Below, piece after piece: positions 29,931-38,355 of a stretch of DNA of 64,000 nucleotides (position 1 is the first letter of the stretch; each line of letters begins with the position of its first letter). The notes beneath the pieces were generated by a model. The model saw only the letters and a list, made by a program, of their open reading frames with translations. It was not told where the DNA came from and searched no databases. Position numbers and translations under genes: made by a program. This DNA is from Candidatus Flexifilum affinis. Its GTDB lineage: Bacteria; Chloroflexota; Anaerolineae; Aggregatilineales; Phototrophicaceae. The stretch spans positions 94,328 to 158,327 of the forward strand of contig JADJPJ010000021.1 in the NCBI GenBank assembly GCA_016713325.1. The letters are read 5' to 3'.

Positions 29931-30938
29931 TCATGCGGACTGACGCCGCACCAATTTGGGTGGGACCAGATTGAACCATGTGTCGGCGTCGGGTTCTGTC
30001 ATGAGCATCGATAGGCGTCGCGCAGCGATTCGGCCGATAGCGTGCATGTCGTAATGCACCGTCGTCAGGTTCGGCTCGACAAACTGGGCCAGGTCATAGT
30101 CGCCGAAACCCGTTACGGCGACATCATCGGGCACCCGCCGGCCCGTTTCCCTGAGCGCCTTGAGCCCACCGATGGCGATGACATCATCGGCAAAAACGAT
30201 GGCATCAAGGTCAGGGTGTCGTTCCAGAAGCTGAGAAGTGGTGGCGTAGCCCGCGGCGGCTTCAAAGTCACTGACGGCGACGCGATCGGGTGAAAAAGGC
30301 AGATCGTGCCGACAGAGTTCCAGGTGGAAGGCGTCCAGTTTCATCTGGCTGGTGGTGGTCGTCGGCACCCCATTCACGAAACCGATTCTCTGCCGTCCCG
30401 CACCCTCAAGAAGGTGGACGAGAACCTGGCTCATGCCGTCAAAGACGTCGGCCATCACACAGTTGACCTGCATCGGACGCAGGTGCGCGCCGGCTATGAC
30501 GACCGGTACCATCAGACTCTGAAGGCGCGCCACGAAGTCCCGATTGATGACCCCGCCCAGAAGGACCAGCCCGGAGACGCCCGGGTCCTGAGCGTACTGT
30601 TGGGCGGCAGCTCCGGAGATCCCCGTACTTTGCAGACGGGCCGGGATCTGCTTCTCCTGAAAATAGGCGCTGACGCCGCCCCATACGGTGCGCTCGAATT
30701 CACGACCGACGGCGGCCGCTTTACCGTTAGGCATGTTCGTGTCGCGGGTGAGCACCAGCACCGTCTCCGTCGCCCGCTGCGACGATCGCGGACTGTCGTT
30801 GGTGTAGTTGAGGTCGTGGGCGGCTCGAAGCACGGTTGCGCGCGTGGCTTCGTGCACGTTGGGGTAGTTGTTCAGGACGCGCGACACGGTTGCCGGAGAA
30901 ACCTGTGCGCGCTGGGCGATGTCGCGAATGGTTGGCAT
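29931..30938 (-). CDS. LacI-family transcriptional regulator
   Basis: Repressor of 335 aa, start ATG 30938. The helix-turn-helix is TIRDIAQRAQVSPATVSRVLNNYPNV, with sensor-domain landmarks GVSGLVLLGGVINRDF, RQRIGFVNGVPTTTT and DAIVFADDVIAIGGLKAL. It lies between the enolase gene and the sugar-importer operon, all on the minus strand, with 187 bases before the binding-protein gene. A perfect 24-base palindrome stands 42 bases upstream of its start and suggests autoregulation. Confidence 0.92.
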   Translation of the reverse strand: MPTIRDIAQRAQVSPATVSRVLNNYPNVHEATRATVLRAAHDLNYTNDSPRSSQRATETVLVLTRDTNMPNGKAAAVGREFERTVWGGVSAYFQEKQIPARLQSTGISGAAAQQYAQDPGVSGLVLLGGVINRDFVARLQSLMVPVVIAGAHLRPMQVNCVMADVFDGMSQVLVHLLEGAGRQRIGFVNGVPTTTTSQMKLDAFHLELCRHDLPFSPDRVAVSDFEAAAGYATTSQLLERHPDLDAIVFADDVIAIGGLKALRETGRRVPDDVAVTGFGDYDLAQFVEPNLTTVHYDMHAIGRIAARRLSMLMTEPDADTWFNLVPPKLVRRQSA

Positions 30939-30979
30939 TCAACCGCACCACGCCATATAGGTCTACGCTGGAAAGACTA

Positions 30980-31003
30980 TGACTCGTTTCATGAAACGAG
31001 TCA
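30980..31003. promoter_or_regulatory. perfect 24-base palindrome, probable LacI-family operator
   Basis: The core ACTCGTTTCATGAAACGAGT is self-complementary, and two further bases pair on each side. It lies 42-65 bases upstream of the LacI gene start, where an autoregulatory operator would be expected. The half-site GTTTCA/TGAAAC recurs at 31014-31042. Confidence 0.7.
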
Positions 31004-31013
31004 AATATTTCAT

Positions 31014-31042
31014 GATGTTGTTTCAGCTCATGAAACAACATC
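31014..31042. promoter_or_regulatory. second GTTTCA...TGAAAC inverted repeat
   Basis: Two perfect 12-base arms (GATGTTGTTTCA / TGAAACAACATC) with a 5-base spacer. The inner half-sites equal those of the palindrome at 30980 but are spaced five bases further apart. It lies 16 bases past the stop of the enolase gene, so it may also form a transcript-end hairpin, though no T run follows. Confidence 0.55.
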
Positions 31043-31057
31043 GGCGAGAATTCTCCT

Positions 31058-32212
31058 TCAGGCCCGCAAGCTGCGCAGCCGGGCTTCGTCAATGGTTACG
31101 CCCAGCCCTGGACCTTCGGGCAGATGATAAAGGCCTTCCGCGCAGACAAGCGGCACTTCAAGGAAGGTGTTCGCAAGCTCAAAGACCGGCGGCTGGTATT
31201 CGAGCATGAACAGATTAGGGATCGCCGCCGCGACATGAATGGAGGCACTGATGCACACCCCCAGACCGACGCTGAGATGCGGCGCCACTGGAATGTTGAA
31301 CGTCTCCGCCATCTGGGCGATCTTCATCAGCTCGGAGACGCCGGCCCGACCCACGTCGGGCTGCAGCAGGTCGGCGCCGCGCCGCACCAGCCAGGGTTGA
31401 AACTGGTAGCGCGTGCGCTCTGTTTCGCCAATGGCCACCGGAATGTCCACCGCCTGCGCCAGCAGCACATGGGCGTCAATGTCTTCCGGGTTCAGCGGGG
31501 CTTCAAGCACGGCGGCGTCGAGATCGACCAACTGATGACCAAGGCGCACCGCTTCGTCCAGACTGTAGACCCAGTGCGCGTCCAGGAGGAGCGCTGCGTC
31601 GAGGCCCAGGGCATTCCGCAGCGCCGCGATGCTGGCTGTATCGGCAGCTACTCCGTAGCCCGCTGCCAGCTTGAAGGCATGAAAGCCTTTGGTGGTCCAT
31701 TCCAGCGCCAGCTCGACCCGTTCCGGGTCGGTTGGACGAGGCAGACCGGAAACGTAGCAGGGGATCGAATCCCGATACGCGCCGCCGAGCAGCATGTAGA
31801 GCGGCTGGTTGAGGATCTTGCCGCGCAAATCCCACAGCGCGGTGTCGCAGGCGCTGATGGCGTCGAGCATGAAACCGCCGTAGTAGCCGCGTTCGCGCAT
31901 CAGATCGTACATGGTCGACCACAGGACGCCGCCTTCCAGCGGGTTGCGCCCGATGAGCACCGGCGATAGGAGCTGTTCGACGATCGTCTGGACGACCTCC
32001 GGCGCGACCGGGGCCAGGGCCTCGCCCCAGCCGACAACACCATCCGTGGTGGTTATCTTGACGAATACGGTTTCAAAATGGGCGGAGTAGAGTGCCCTGT
32101 AGGGTGGACGCACAAAATACTTCTTCGAGTTGGCGCCCGGCGGCAGCGCTCCCAGATAGGCCTCGCCGCGCTTGATTCGCACCGGAATCGCTTCAATCGT
32201 CGCAATCCGCAT
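31058..32212 (-). CDS. enolase-superfamily sugar-acid dehydratase (mandelate racemase group)
   Basis: The 384-aa product probably removes water from a sugar acid to give a 2-keto-3-deoxy acid. Start ATG 32212 follows AGGAGGCGG; the frame extends to 32275 but that part overlaps the IclR gene. The N-terminal capping domain is followed by the barrel with metal ligands in LLLDAHWVYS (Asp), AAVLEAPLNPED (Glu) and AIGETERTR (Glu), and the His base in PVAPHLSVGLGV. The usual K-x-K pair appears as FKLAAG, with only the first Lys, as in galactonate dehydratase-like members. Thirteen bases after the IclR gene, it likely shares its control. The exact substrate cannot be read from the sequence. Confidence 0.85.
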   Translation of the reverse strand: MRIATIEAIPVRIKRGEAYLGALPPGANSKKYFVRPPYRALYSAHFETVFVKITTTDGVVGWGEALAPVAPEVVQTIVEQLLSPVLIGRNPLEGGVLWSTMYDLMRERGYYGGFMLDAISACDTALWDLRGKILNQPLYMLLGGAYRDSIPCYVSGLPRPTDPERVELALEWTTKGFHAFKLAAGYGVAADTASIAALRNALGLDAALLLDAHWVYSLDEAVRLGHQLVDLDAAVLEAPLNPEDIDAHVLLAQAVDIPVAIGETERTRYQFQPWLVRRGADLLQPDVGRAGVSELMKIAQMAETFNIPVAPHLSVGLGVCISASIHVAAAIPNLFMLEYQPPVFELANTFLEVPLVCAEGLYHLPEGPGLGVTIDEARLRSLRA

Positions 32213-32225
32213 AGCCGCCTCCTGG

Positions 32226-33032
32226 TTACATGCCCGGCGCGGTGACATACCCCAACCGCATCGAGATCCGGTCACAAAGTTCGATGATCTTGTGGGTCAG
32301 TTCGTCCCGGCGGCTCTCCCAGCGAATCTGGCTGAGCGGCCCGGAGAAGCTGAGGGCGCTGATGATGCGGCCCGTCTGATCGCGGATAGGTCCCGCCACG
32401 CAGGCCCGCCCCAGCGCAAGTTCTTCCATTTCCAGAGACCATCCCTGCCGCCGAATCTGGTCCATTTCCTCAGCAGAGCAGCCGGGTCCGGTGCAGGTAC
32501 ACACGGTGTAAGGAGTCAGGGTGAGTTGGTCCAGCAGCGCCTGCCGCGCCTGATCTGGCAGGAAAGCCAGCAGGATTTTCCCCATCGCCGTGGCGTGGAG
32601 CGGATTCCGCCGGCCAATCAGGGTGTAGGCGCGCGGCGCTTCGGGCACTTCGACATGCGCCAGATAGAAGATGGCATCATGGTCCAGGACGGCCAGATTC
32701 ACGCCCAGGCCGACATCGCGCGAGGCGGACTGGATCTCGCTCAGGGCCTCCATCCGCAGCCGGTTGTGGTTGAGCGCCACGCTGGACAGGGTCAGAATGG
32801 CATAGCCCAGGCCGTACATACCGGTCGTGCTGTCGCGCATGACGAAGCCGTCGTGCTCCAGAGTCGCCAGCAGGCGTGAGACCAGGCTCGGCGTCAGATC
32901 CAGCATCTGGCTGATGTCGGTCACGCGAAGCTGGGGGGTTTCATCGCTAAAGCATCGGAGGATGCTCAACGCGCGCGACACGCTCTGCGTTAAACCAGCA
33001 GGAGTGTCCACGGTCTTGGTTTTCACTGCCAC
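32226..33032 (-). CDS. IclR-family transcriptional regulator
   Basis: Regulator of 268 aa with an N-terminal winged helix (SVSRALSILRCFSDETPQLRVTDISQMLDLTPSLVSRLLATLEHDGFV) and the IclR ligand-binding domain (NLAVLDHDAIFYLAHVEVP, RRNPLHATAMGKILLAF, CVAGPIRDQTGRIISALSFSGP). GTG 33032 follows AAGGAGG and overlaps the dipeptidase stop by ten bases. It sits in the sugar-acid locus and probably controls both the minus-strand operon and the divergent catabolic operon at 34204. Confidence 0.92.
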   Translation of the reverse strand: MAVKTKTVDTPAGLTQSVSRALSILRCFSDETPQLRVTDISQMLDLTPSLVSRLLATLEHDGFVMRDSTTGMYGLGYAILTLSSVALNHNRLRMEALSEIQSASRDVGLGVNLAVLDHDAIFYLAHVEVPEAPRAYTLIGRRNPLHATAMGKILLAFLPDQARQALLDQLTLTPYTVCTCTGPGCSAEEMDQIRRQGWSLEMEELALGRACVAGPIRDQTGRIISALSFSGPLSQIRWESRRDELTHKIIELCDRISMRLGYVTAPGM

Positions 33033-34108
33033 GCCTCCTTCAACTTGCGGAGCCAGTTTCCGCTGAATACCGCTTCTATGTCCGAGGCAGCATAGCCTCG
33101 ATCGGCAAGGAGCGAATCCAGCCGCCGCAAATCTGCGATGGTGTCGAGATCATGAGGCGACTGCTCACGGCCATAGCCTCCGTCCAGGTCCGATCCGATG
33201 CCGACATGGTGAGCATCGCCGGCGATCTGGCAAATGGCGTCAATATGGTCGGCGACCGCGGCGAGGCTGACGTTCCGGTTGACGCTGACGCCTTTGACCC
33301 AACCGGGCTCCAGCATCCAGCAGTCGAGCGCTACACCGATCACCCCGTTTCTCGCGATGACCGCCTGGATCTGCCGGTCGTCGAACTGCCGCTGATGCGG
33401 GACGAGCCGGCGGCTGTTGGTGTGGCTGGCGATCACGTGGCCGTCGAAGCGCTCGAGCGCCTGCCAGAAGCCCTTATCCGTCAGGTGCGTCACGTCGAGG
33501 ATGATTCCGTGGCGCTGCATCTCGTCCAAGAGGGCAAAACCCCGCTCCGTCAGGCCATGCTCCACGCCCGTCCCCCCGGCGTAGCGACCGGGTCCGAAGT
33601 GCGCCGGCCCGATCAGTCGAACGCCGGTCTGCCACCAATCTTGAACCTGAGACGGTTCCAGAATCGCGTCGGCGCTCTCCATGCTGATGACCATGCCGAT
33701 GGGGAGGCTCGGGATGTCTGCACCCGGCTGCGCCAGAGCCGTCGCCCAGGAGTCCACGTGGCGCTCCAGAGTAGGAAGATCCGTGATCAGCCGGACTTGC
33801 CCGCGCTGCTCCAGAGCCCGATAGTAGGCGAGATGGCCGCGCGCGATGGCATAGGCCTGTTCGGGTGAATGGAAGTCGACATGATGGACCGGGATACCTG
33901 TACTTCGCCCCATGAGGGTCGCAAAGCATAACCCGACGCCGCCCTGGCGCATCTCCGGCAGCGCGACCGTGTTTTGTGCGCGTCCTTTGCCGGTCTGACC
34001 CGCCTCCTGCGTTCGAAGCGTGTACACCGACTGGGTGATGTCGCGGTTCCACTGGAGCGCATTCCAGGCGAGGTCCAGGTGGGCGTCAACGAGAAGGCGT
34101 TGCATCAT
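33023..34108 (-). CDS. membrane dipeptidase family (peptidase M19)
   Basis: Zinc-dependent dipeptidase-like enzyme, 361 aa. Metal and catalytic landmarks are in order: VDAHLDLAWN (His-x-Asp), GMVISMESADAI (bridging Glu), ILDVTHL, VIASHTNSRRL and HHVGIGSDLDGGYGREQ. All key residues appear present. No signal peptide. It heads the minus-strand operon with IclR and an enolase-superfamily gene, which is unusual for a peptidase and hints at another amide or lactone substrate. ATG 34108 or 34105; no strong ribosome binding site. Confidence 0.88.
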   Translation of the reverse strand: MMQRLLVDAHLDLAWNALQWNRDITQSVYTLRTQEAGQTGKGRAQNTVALPEMRQGGVGLCFATLMGRSTGIPVHHVDFHSPEQAYAIARGHLAYYRALEQRGQVRLITDLPTLERHVDSWATALAQPGADIPSLPIGMVISMESADAILEPSQVQDWWQTGVRLIGPAHFGPGRYAGGTGVEHGLTERGFALLDEMQRHGIILDVTHLTDKGFWQALERFDGHVIASHTNSRRLVPHQRQFDDRQIQAVIARNGVIGVALDCWMLEPGWVKGVSVNRNVSLAAVADHIDAICQIAGDAHHVGIGSDLDGGYGREQSPHDLDTIADLRRLDSLLADRGYAASDIEAVFSGNWLRKLKEAWQ

Positions 34109-34137
34109 AGCAATAGTTCTCGCATTGTAGAATTGAT

Positions 34138-34150
34138 TCGCATTATGCGA
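34138..34150. promoter_or_regulatory. palindrome TCGCAT-T-ATGCGA in divergent promoter
   Basis: Perfect 6-base arms around one central base, midway between the divergent M19 and aldolase genes. IclR regulators bind short palindromes of this kind, and the IclR gene lies two genes away. No second copy was found in the window. Confidence 0.5.
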
Positions 34151-34203
34151 TACATTATAGAAGGCGGCATAAGAAACGGCAACGACTTAAGGAGATTGAG
34201 AGC

Positions 34204-35109
34204 GTGCTGGCGGGCATTTTTCAGATCCTACATACCCCCTTTACGGACTCCGGTGATATTGATTGGAGAAGTTTCGAAAAACAGGTCGATTACTGCGTGA
34301 AAGCTGGCGTTCACGGTCTGGCTCTCCCGGCTATGGCGAGCGAGTTTTTCTCGCTGAGCGATCAGGAACGCACTGCAGTAGTCGAATTTGCACTCAAGGC
34401 CATCGATAAACGGATACCCGTGGTTGTGGGTGTCCAGGCCATCAGCCTGCCGATTGCCCGCGGATTCGCCGAGCACGCGGCGAAACATGGCGCCGATGCC
34501 CTGATGGCTATGCCGCCTTACCTTCGCAAGGCCAGCAAACCGGATGTTGAAGCCTACTACCGTGCGCTGGCGGGCTACGGTCTGCCGGTGGTCATTCAGA
34601 ATGCCCCGGCGCCGGTGGGTACACCCCTTTCCCCGGGCGATCTGGCGGCGCTGCTCAAGGCCGAGCCGGAAATTCGCTACGTGAAGGAAGAAACCGCTCC
34701 TATTCTCCAGCGTATCTCGCAGATCCGCAAAGCGGCCGGGGATGCCTGCGAGGGAATCTTCGGCGGCGCCAACGGCCTGTACCTGATCGATGAGCTTGAG
34801 CGCGGCGCCTGCGGGAATATGCCCGCCGGCGGTGTCGTAGACGTGCAGGTGAAGATCTACGATCTGTACCAGGCCGGCGACATCGCCGCAGCCGAAGCAC
34901 TGAACTTCCAGGTCATGCCGCTGCTCAACTACGCCGCAATGTACGGCGTTTCGTTTCACAAGCTCGTCCTGTGGCGGCGGGGCGTGCTGGCCTCACCCTA
35001 CGCCCGCGACCCACAAAAGACGGATCTGGACAAGGATGACATCTCGGCCATCGAGCGTCTGTGGCCGCGCATCGAAGCCCATACTTTGAGCGATTACCCG
35101 CTCCGATAG
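34204..35109 (+). CDS. DapA-family aldolase/lyase (class I, Schiff base)
   Basis: The 301-aa TIM-barrel enzyme likely cleaves a 2-keto-3-deoxy sugar acid to pyruvate and an aldehyde. GTG 34204 follows AAGGAG. The Schiff-base Lys is in EIRYVKEETAPI and the glycine-rich strand in GIFGGANGLYLIDEL. The usual Tyr of the YN-P motif is replaced by Gln in VVIQNAPAPVG, so the chemistry may differ from true DapA. The substrate loop ALPAMASEFFSLSDQER replaces the GTTGE form. First gene of the plus-strand sugar-acid operon, with dehydrogenase and dehydratases following. Confidence 0.85.
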   Translation: MLAGIFQILHTPFTDSGDIDWRSFEKQVDYCVKAGVHGLALPAMASEFFSLSDQERTAVVEFALKAIDKRIPVVVGVQAISLPIARGFAEHAAKHGADALMAMPPYLRKASKPDVEAYYRALAGYGLPVVIQNAPAPVGTPLSPGDLAALLKAEPEIRYVKEETAPILQRISQIRKAAGDACEGIFGGANGLYLIDELERGACGNMPAGGVVDVQVKIYDLYQAGDIAAAEALNFQVMPLLNYAAMYGVSFHKLVLWRRGVLASPYARDPQKTDLDKDDISAIERLWPRIEAHTLSDYPLR

Positions 35110-35121
35110 GCGCTGGTTGGC

Positions 35122-35901
35122 ATGATGAAACCCCTACAGGATCGCGTCGCCATCGTCACCGGTGCTGGCGCCGGCATTGGTTTCGGCATCGCCGGCGAAC
35201 TGGCACGCCGAGGCGCGCGGATCGTCATTGCGGAGATAGACGACACGCTCGGCGCGCAGGCTTCCGCTGCGCTCCAGGCCAGCCACTACGACGCGCTCTA
35301 TGTTCGGACGGATGTCACTGTTCCGGCCGACGTGGAGCAGATGGCGCAGGCGGCGTTGACCCGGTACGGCCAGATCGACATTCTGGTGAACAACGTCGGT
35401 GTGGTCTACCGCAAGCCTTTCGAACAGCAGACCGCTGAGGATTGGACGACCATCCTGGACATCAATCTGACCAGTGTGATCTATTGCGTGCGAGCCTGTA
35501 CGCCCTCTCTGCGAGCCAGCGATCATGCGGCAATCGTCAACCTCACCTCGGTGAATGCGACCTCCACCATGCCGGGCCTTGGGGCCTACCCGGCAGCCAA
35601 AGCCGGCGTGATCGGCCTGACTCGCAGCCTGGCGCTCGATCTCGCCCCGCGTATCCGCGTCAATGCTGTCGCGCCGGGAGTCATCCGCACCGCCGCGTGG
35701 AACGCCCTGCCGGACCCCGAAGCTGCGCTCCGGGACCGGCTGCGCTACATCCCGCGCAAGCGCGTTGGACTGCCCGAGGATGTCGGTAAGGCTGTTGCAT
35801 TTCTCGTGAGTGACGACGCCGATTTCATCACCGGCGCCGTTCTGACCGTCGATGGGGGGATGTCCTCACAAATGTATGCCGATTCTGGAGACGAGCGATG
35901 A
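35122..35901 (+). CDS. short-chain dehydrogenase/reductase (SDR)
   Basis: NAD(P)-dependent oxidoreductase of 259 aa. The cofactor site TGAGAGIGFGIA, NNVGVVYR, active-site Ser in IVNLTSVNATST, and the Tyr/Lys pair in GAYPAAKAGVIG are intact. The C-terminus FLVSDDADFITGAVLTVDGGMS is typical of sugar dehydrogenase-type SDRs. It overlaps the next gene by four bases (ATGA). In this operon it probably oxidises a sugar to its lactone or handles a keto-deoxy intermediate. Confidence 0.92.
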   Translation: MMKPLQDRVAIVTGAGAGIGFGIAGELARRGARIVIAEIDDTLGAQASAALQASHYDALYVRTDVTVPADVEQMAQAALTRYGQIDILVNNVGVVYRKPFEQQTAEDWTTILDINLTSVIYCVRACTPSLRASDHAAIVNLTSVNATSTMPGLGAYPAAKAGVIGLTRSLALDLAPRIRVNAVAPGVIRTAAWNALPDPEAALRDRLRYIPRKRVGLPEDVGKAVAFLVSDDADFITGAVLTVDGGMSSQMYADSGDER

Positions 35902-37118
35902 AGATCCTTTCGGTGGAAGCTCTCCCCATCCAGGCTTCGATGAACGAAGTCTACTGGGGCAACCAGTCGTGGGGCCATAACAAGTCGGCGGAGAGCAGCG
36001 CGCCGGGCCTGCCACCGGGCGACGACCGCAGCCAGTACCCCTATTTCTGGCGCAGTCGGGCGGCCTATTCGCGGACGATCGACACGACGATCGTCAAGAT
36101 CACCACAGACAGCGGCATCGTCGGTTGGGGCGAGGCGAAATCCCCCGTCGCGCCGACGATTACGGCGACTGCCATTCGGGATCTGGCTGCTGCTCTGCTG
36201 ATCGGGGAAGACCCCACCGACCCGGTCCTGCACTGGGACCGTCTGTACGGGGCCATGCGCATCCGCGGCGGATCGCACGGTTTCTGGATGGACACCATCA
36301 GCGGCATCGACATCGCCCTTTGGGACATCACCGGCAAGGCCTACGGCCTGCCACTGTGCAAGCTGCTCGGCGGCAGCTTCCGGGACCGGGTGCAGGTCTA
36401 TGCCTCCGGCATCCCGGGGATGCGGGCAGACGCGCCGCCTGAAGCCTGGGACCGGCTGCGGGCCACGGCGGAGGATGTGCGGGCGCTCGGGTACCGTGGC
36501 ACGAAAATGGGCATCGGCCTGGGCGTCGAAGGGGACATTCGCTCGGTGCAGATCGTTCGTGACACGCTCGGCCCGGACTTCATGATCTTCGTCGACGCCG
36601 CCGGGATGTACACGCTGTCGGATGCGCTCCGACTGGGACGTGCGCTGGAGCCGCTCAACGTGGGCTGGTTCGAAGCGCCGGTTCCGCCGGAAGACTTCGA
36701 GCAGGGCGCCGCGCTGACTCGCGCCCTGAGCATGCCCATCGCCAGCGATCAGATCTTCAACCGCTGGCAGGTGCGCGACCTGCTGCTGGCCGGCAGCATC
36801 GACGTGGTGCAGCCGGATGTCTGCCGGACGGGCGGCATCACCGAGTGCAAGCGGATCGCCGAGATCGCCGACGCCTTCGGAAAGGCGTGTACCCCGCATG
36901 TCAGCATCGGCTCGGCCATCCAGTTCGCGGCCAGTGTGCATCTGGCGGCGGCAACGCCCAACCAGACCTGGATGGAGTACTGGTACGGCACCAACCCGCT
37001 TGGGAATGCGATCCTTAAGTCGCCGTTTCGCGTCGAGGATGGCTTTTTCCATGTGCCGCAAGGCCCCGGGCTGGGCATCGAAATCGACGAAGACCGTTTG
37101 CGCGCGTACACAGTCTGA
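35898..37118 (+). CDS. enolase-superfamily sugar-acid dehydratase
   Basis: The 406-aa product has an N-terminal lid (IVGWGEAKSPVAP) and barrel with TKMGIGLG in place of the K-x-K motif (Lys, then Gly). Further ligands are IFVDAAGMY (Asp), VGWFEAPVPPED (Glu), IASDQIFNRW (Asp at the third ligand position), and the base in TPHVSIGSAIQF (His). Layout fits the mandelate racemase group. Compared with its neighbour at 37128 it has a similar N-terminal insert (PPGDDRSQYPYFWR) but different ligand residues, so the two probably act on different sugar acids. Confidence 0.85.
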   Translation: MKILSVEALPIQASMNEVYWGNQSWGHNKSAESSAPGLPPGDDRSQYPYFWRSRAAYSRTIDTTIVKITTDSGIVGWGEAKSPVAPTITATAIRDLAAALLIGEDPTDPVLHWDRLYGAMRIRGGSHGFWMDTISGIDIALWDITGKAYGLPLCKLLGGSFRDRVQVYASGIPGMRADAPPEAWDRLRATAEDVRALGYRGTKMGIGLGVEGDIRSVQIVRDTLGPDFMIFVDAAGMYTLSDALRLGRALEPLNVGWFEAPVPPEDFEQGAALTRALSMPIASDQIFNRWQVRDLLLAGSIDVVQPDVCRTGGITECKRIAEIADAFGKACTPHVSIGSAIQFAASVHLAAATPNQTWMEYWYGTNPLGNAILKSPFRVEDGFFHVPQGPGLGIEIDEDRLRAYTV

Positions 37119-37127
37119 GGGAACGGC

Positions 37128-38353
37128 ATGAAGATCAAAGCGATAGACACTTTTGTCGTCCGCATCCCGTTCGACGACGACAAGCCCAACTGGGGCGCAG
37201 GTTTCTGGGGGAAGACTGCGCAGGCGCACCCCGGCCTGCTGCCTGATCATCCAGGCGATATCACCACCGAGTACCCGCCCCTGTGGCGCAACCGGGCCAC
37301 CTATACCGACCGGAACGAAGCGGTGATTGTTCGCATCACGACGGACAGCGGCCTGACCGGATGGGGTGAGATTCATACGCCTGTGGCGGGTGAGGTCAGC
37401 CAGGCGGTGGTCGACCGCCTGTTGGCGCCTGTCGTCTACGGGCGCGACCCGCTCGACATCCAGCCGATCTGGGAAACGATGTACTCGACGATGCGGCTGC
37501 GCGGCCATTCCAGCGGCTATCTGATGGAGGCGATCAGCGGCGTCGACATCGCTCTGTGGGATATCGTCGGCAAAGCGGTCCAGGCGCCGATTGCCAAACT
37601 GCTGGGCGGTATGATCCGCGACCGCATCCCGGTGTATGCCTCCAGTCTGCCACGGGTGGCCGTCACGTCTGGCGAAGCGGGCTATCAGGCCATGGCCGAT
37701 GCGGCTGCCGCACTGGTCGAGAAGGGGTATCGCGGCTTTAAGGTCAAGCTGGGGATTGGCATCGAGCAGGACCGTTACGCGCTGGAGATGCTGCGCGATG
37801 CGGTCGGCCCGACGGTCAGCCTCGCAGTAGATGTCAACGGGGCGTACGATCTGGCGTTGGCGCGGCAGGCGGGGCGCATGATGGAAGCCTACAACGTGTG
37901 GTGGCTGGAAGAACCGCTCATGCCGGAAAACCTGCGCGATTACGCCCGGCTGGCGGCATTTCTTGACATGCCGGTGGCCGGCGGAGAGTGTCTGGACAAC
38001 CGCTGGATCTTCAATGATTTCCTGGCTGCAGGAGCGCTCGACATCGTCCAGCCGGATGTCGGTCGGGCCGGGGGATCAGCGAGTGTCGCCGCATTTCCAC
38101 GCTGGCCGATACCTATGGCATTCCGTTTGCACCCCACGTGAGCACCGGCACGGCGATCTACATGGCCGCGTCTCTACAATGGGCGGCGGCAGGCGCTAAC
38201 CTGCTGACCTGTGAATGGCCGCTCGATCAGACCATGGCTGGGGATGGCATTCTCGCAGAGCCGTTCCGCTTTGCCGACGGGTACGCGTACCTGAGCAATG
38301 AGCCGGGGTTGGGCATTCAGGTGGACGAATCCGCGCTGATGCGGTGGCGCTGA
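37128..38353 (+). pseudogene. enolase-superfamily sugar-acid dehydratase, one frameshift
   Basis: Second dehydratase of the operon. The first frame runs to about 38074 and includes FKVKLGIGIEQD (K-x-K), LAVDVNGAYD (Asp), WWLEEPLMPENL (Glu) and VAGGECLDNRW (Glu). A run of five G at 38070-38074 then shifts the frame. The correct continuation ISECRRISTLADTYGIPFAPHVSTGT with the His base runs to a stop at 38353. Adding one G restores an intact ~409-aa protein with complete active-site residues, so a sequencing error is likely. Starts ten bases after the previous gene. Confidence 0.85.
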
Positions 38354-38355
38354 CG

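Noticed and set aside
31014..31042. Inverted repeat as a CRISPR repeat
   Set aside because: Only one further related palindrome lies nearby, there are no regular spacers and no cas genes.
35745..37508. Minus-strand 587-codon frame
   Set aside because: Lies opposite the SDR and two enolase genes, all of which have clear motifs; the frame is Arg/Asp/His-rich as antisense frames of G+C-rich genes are.
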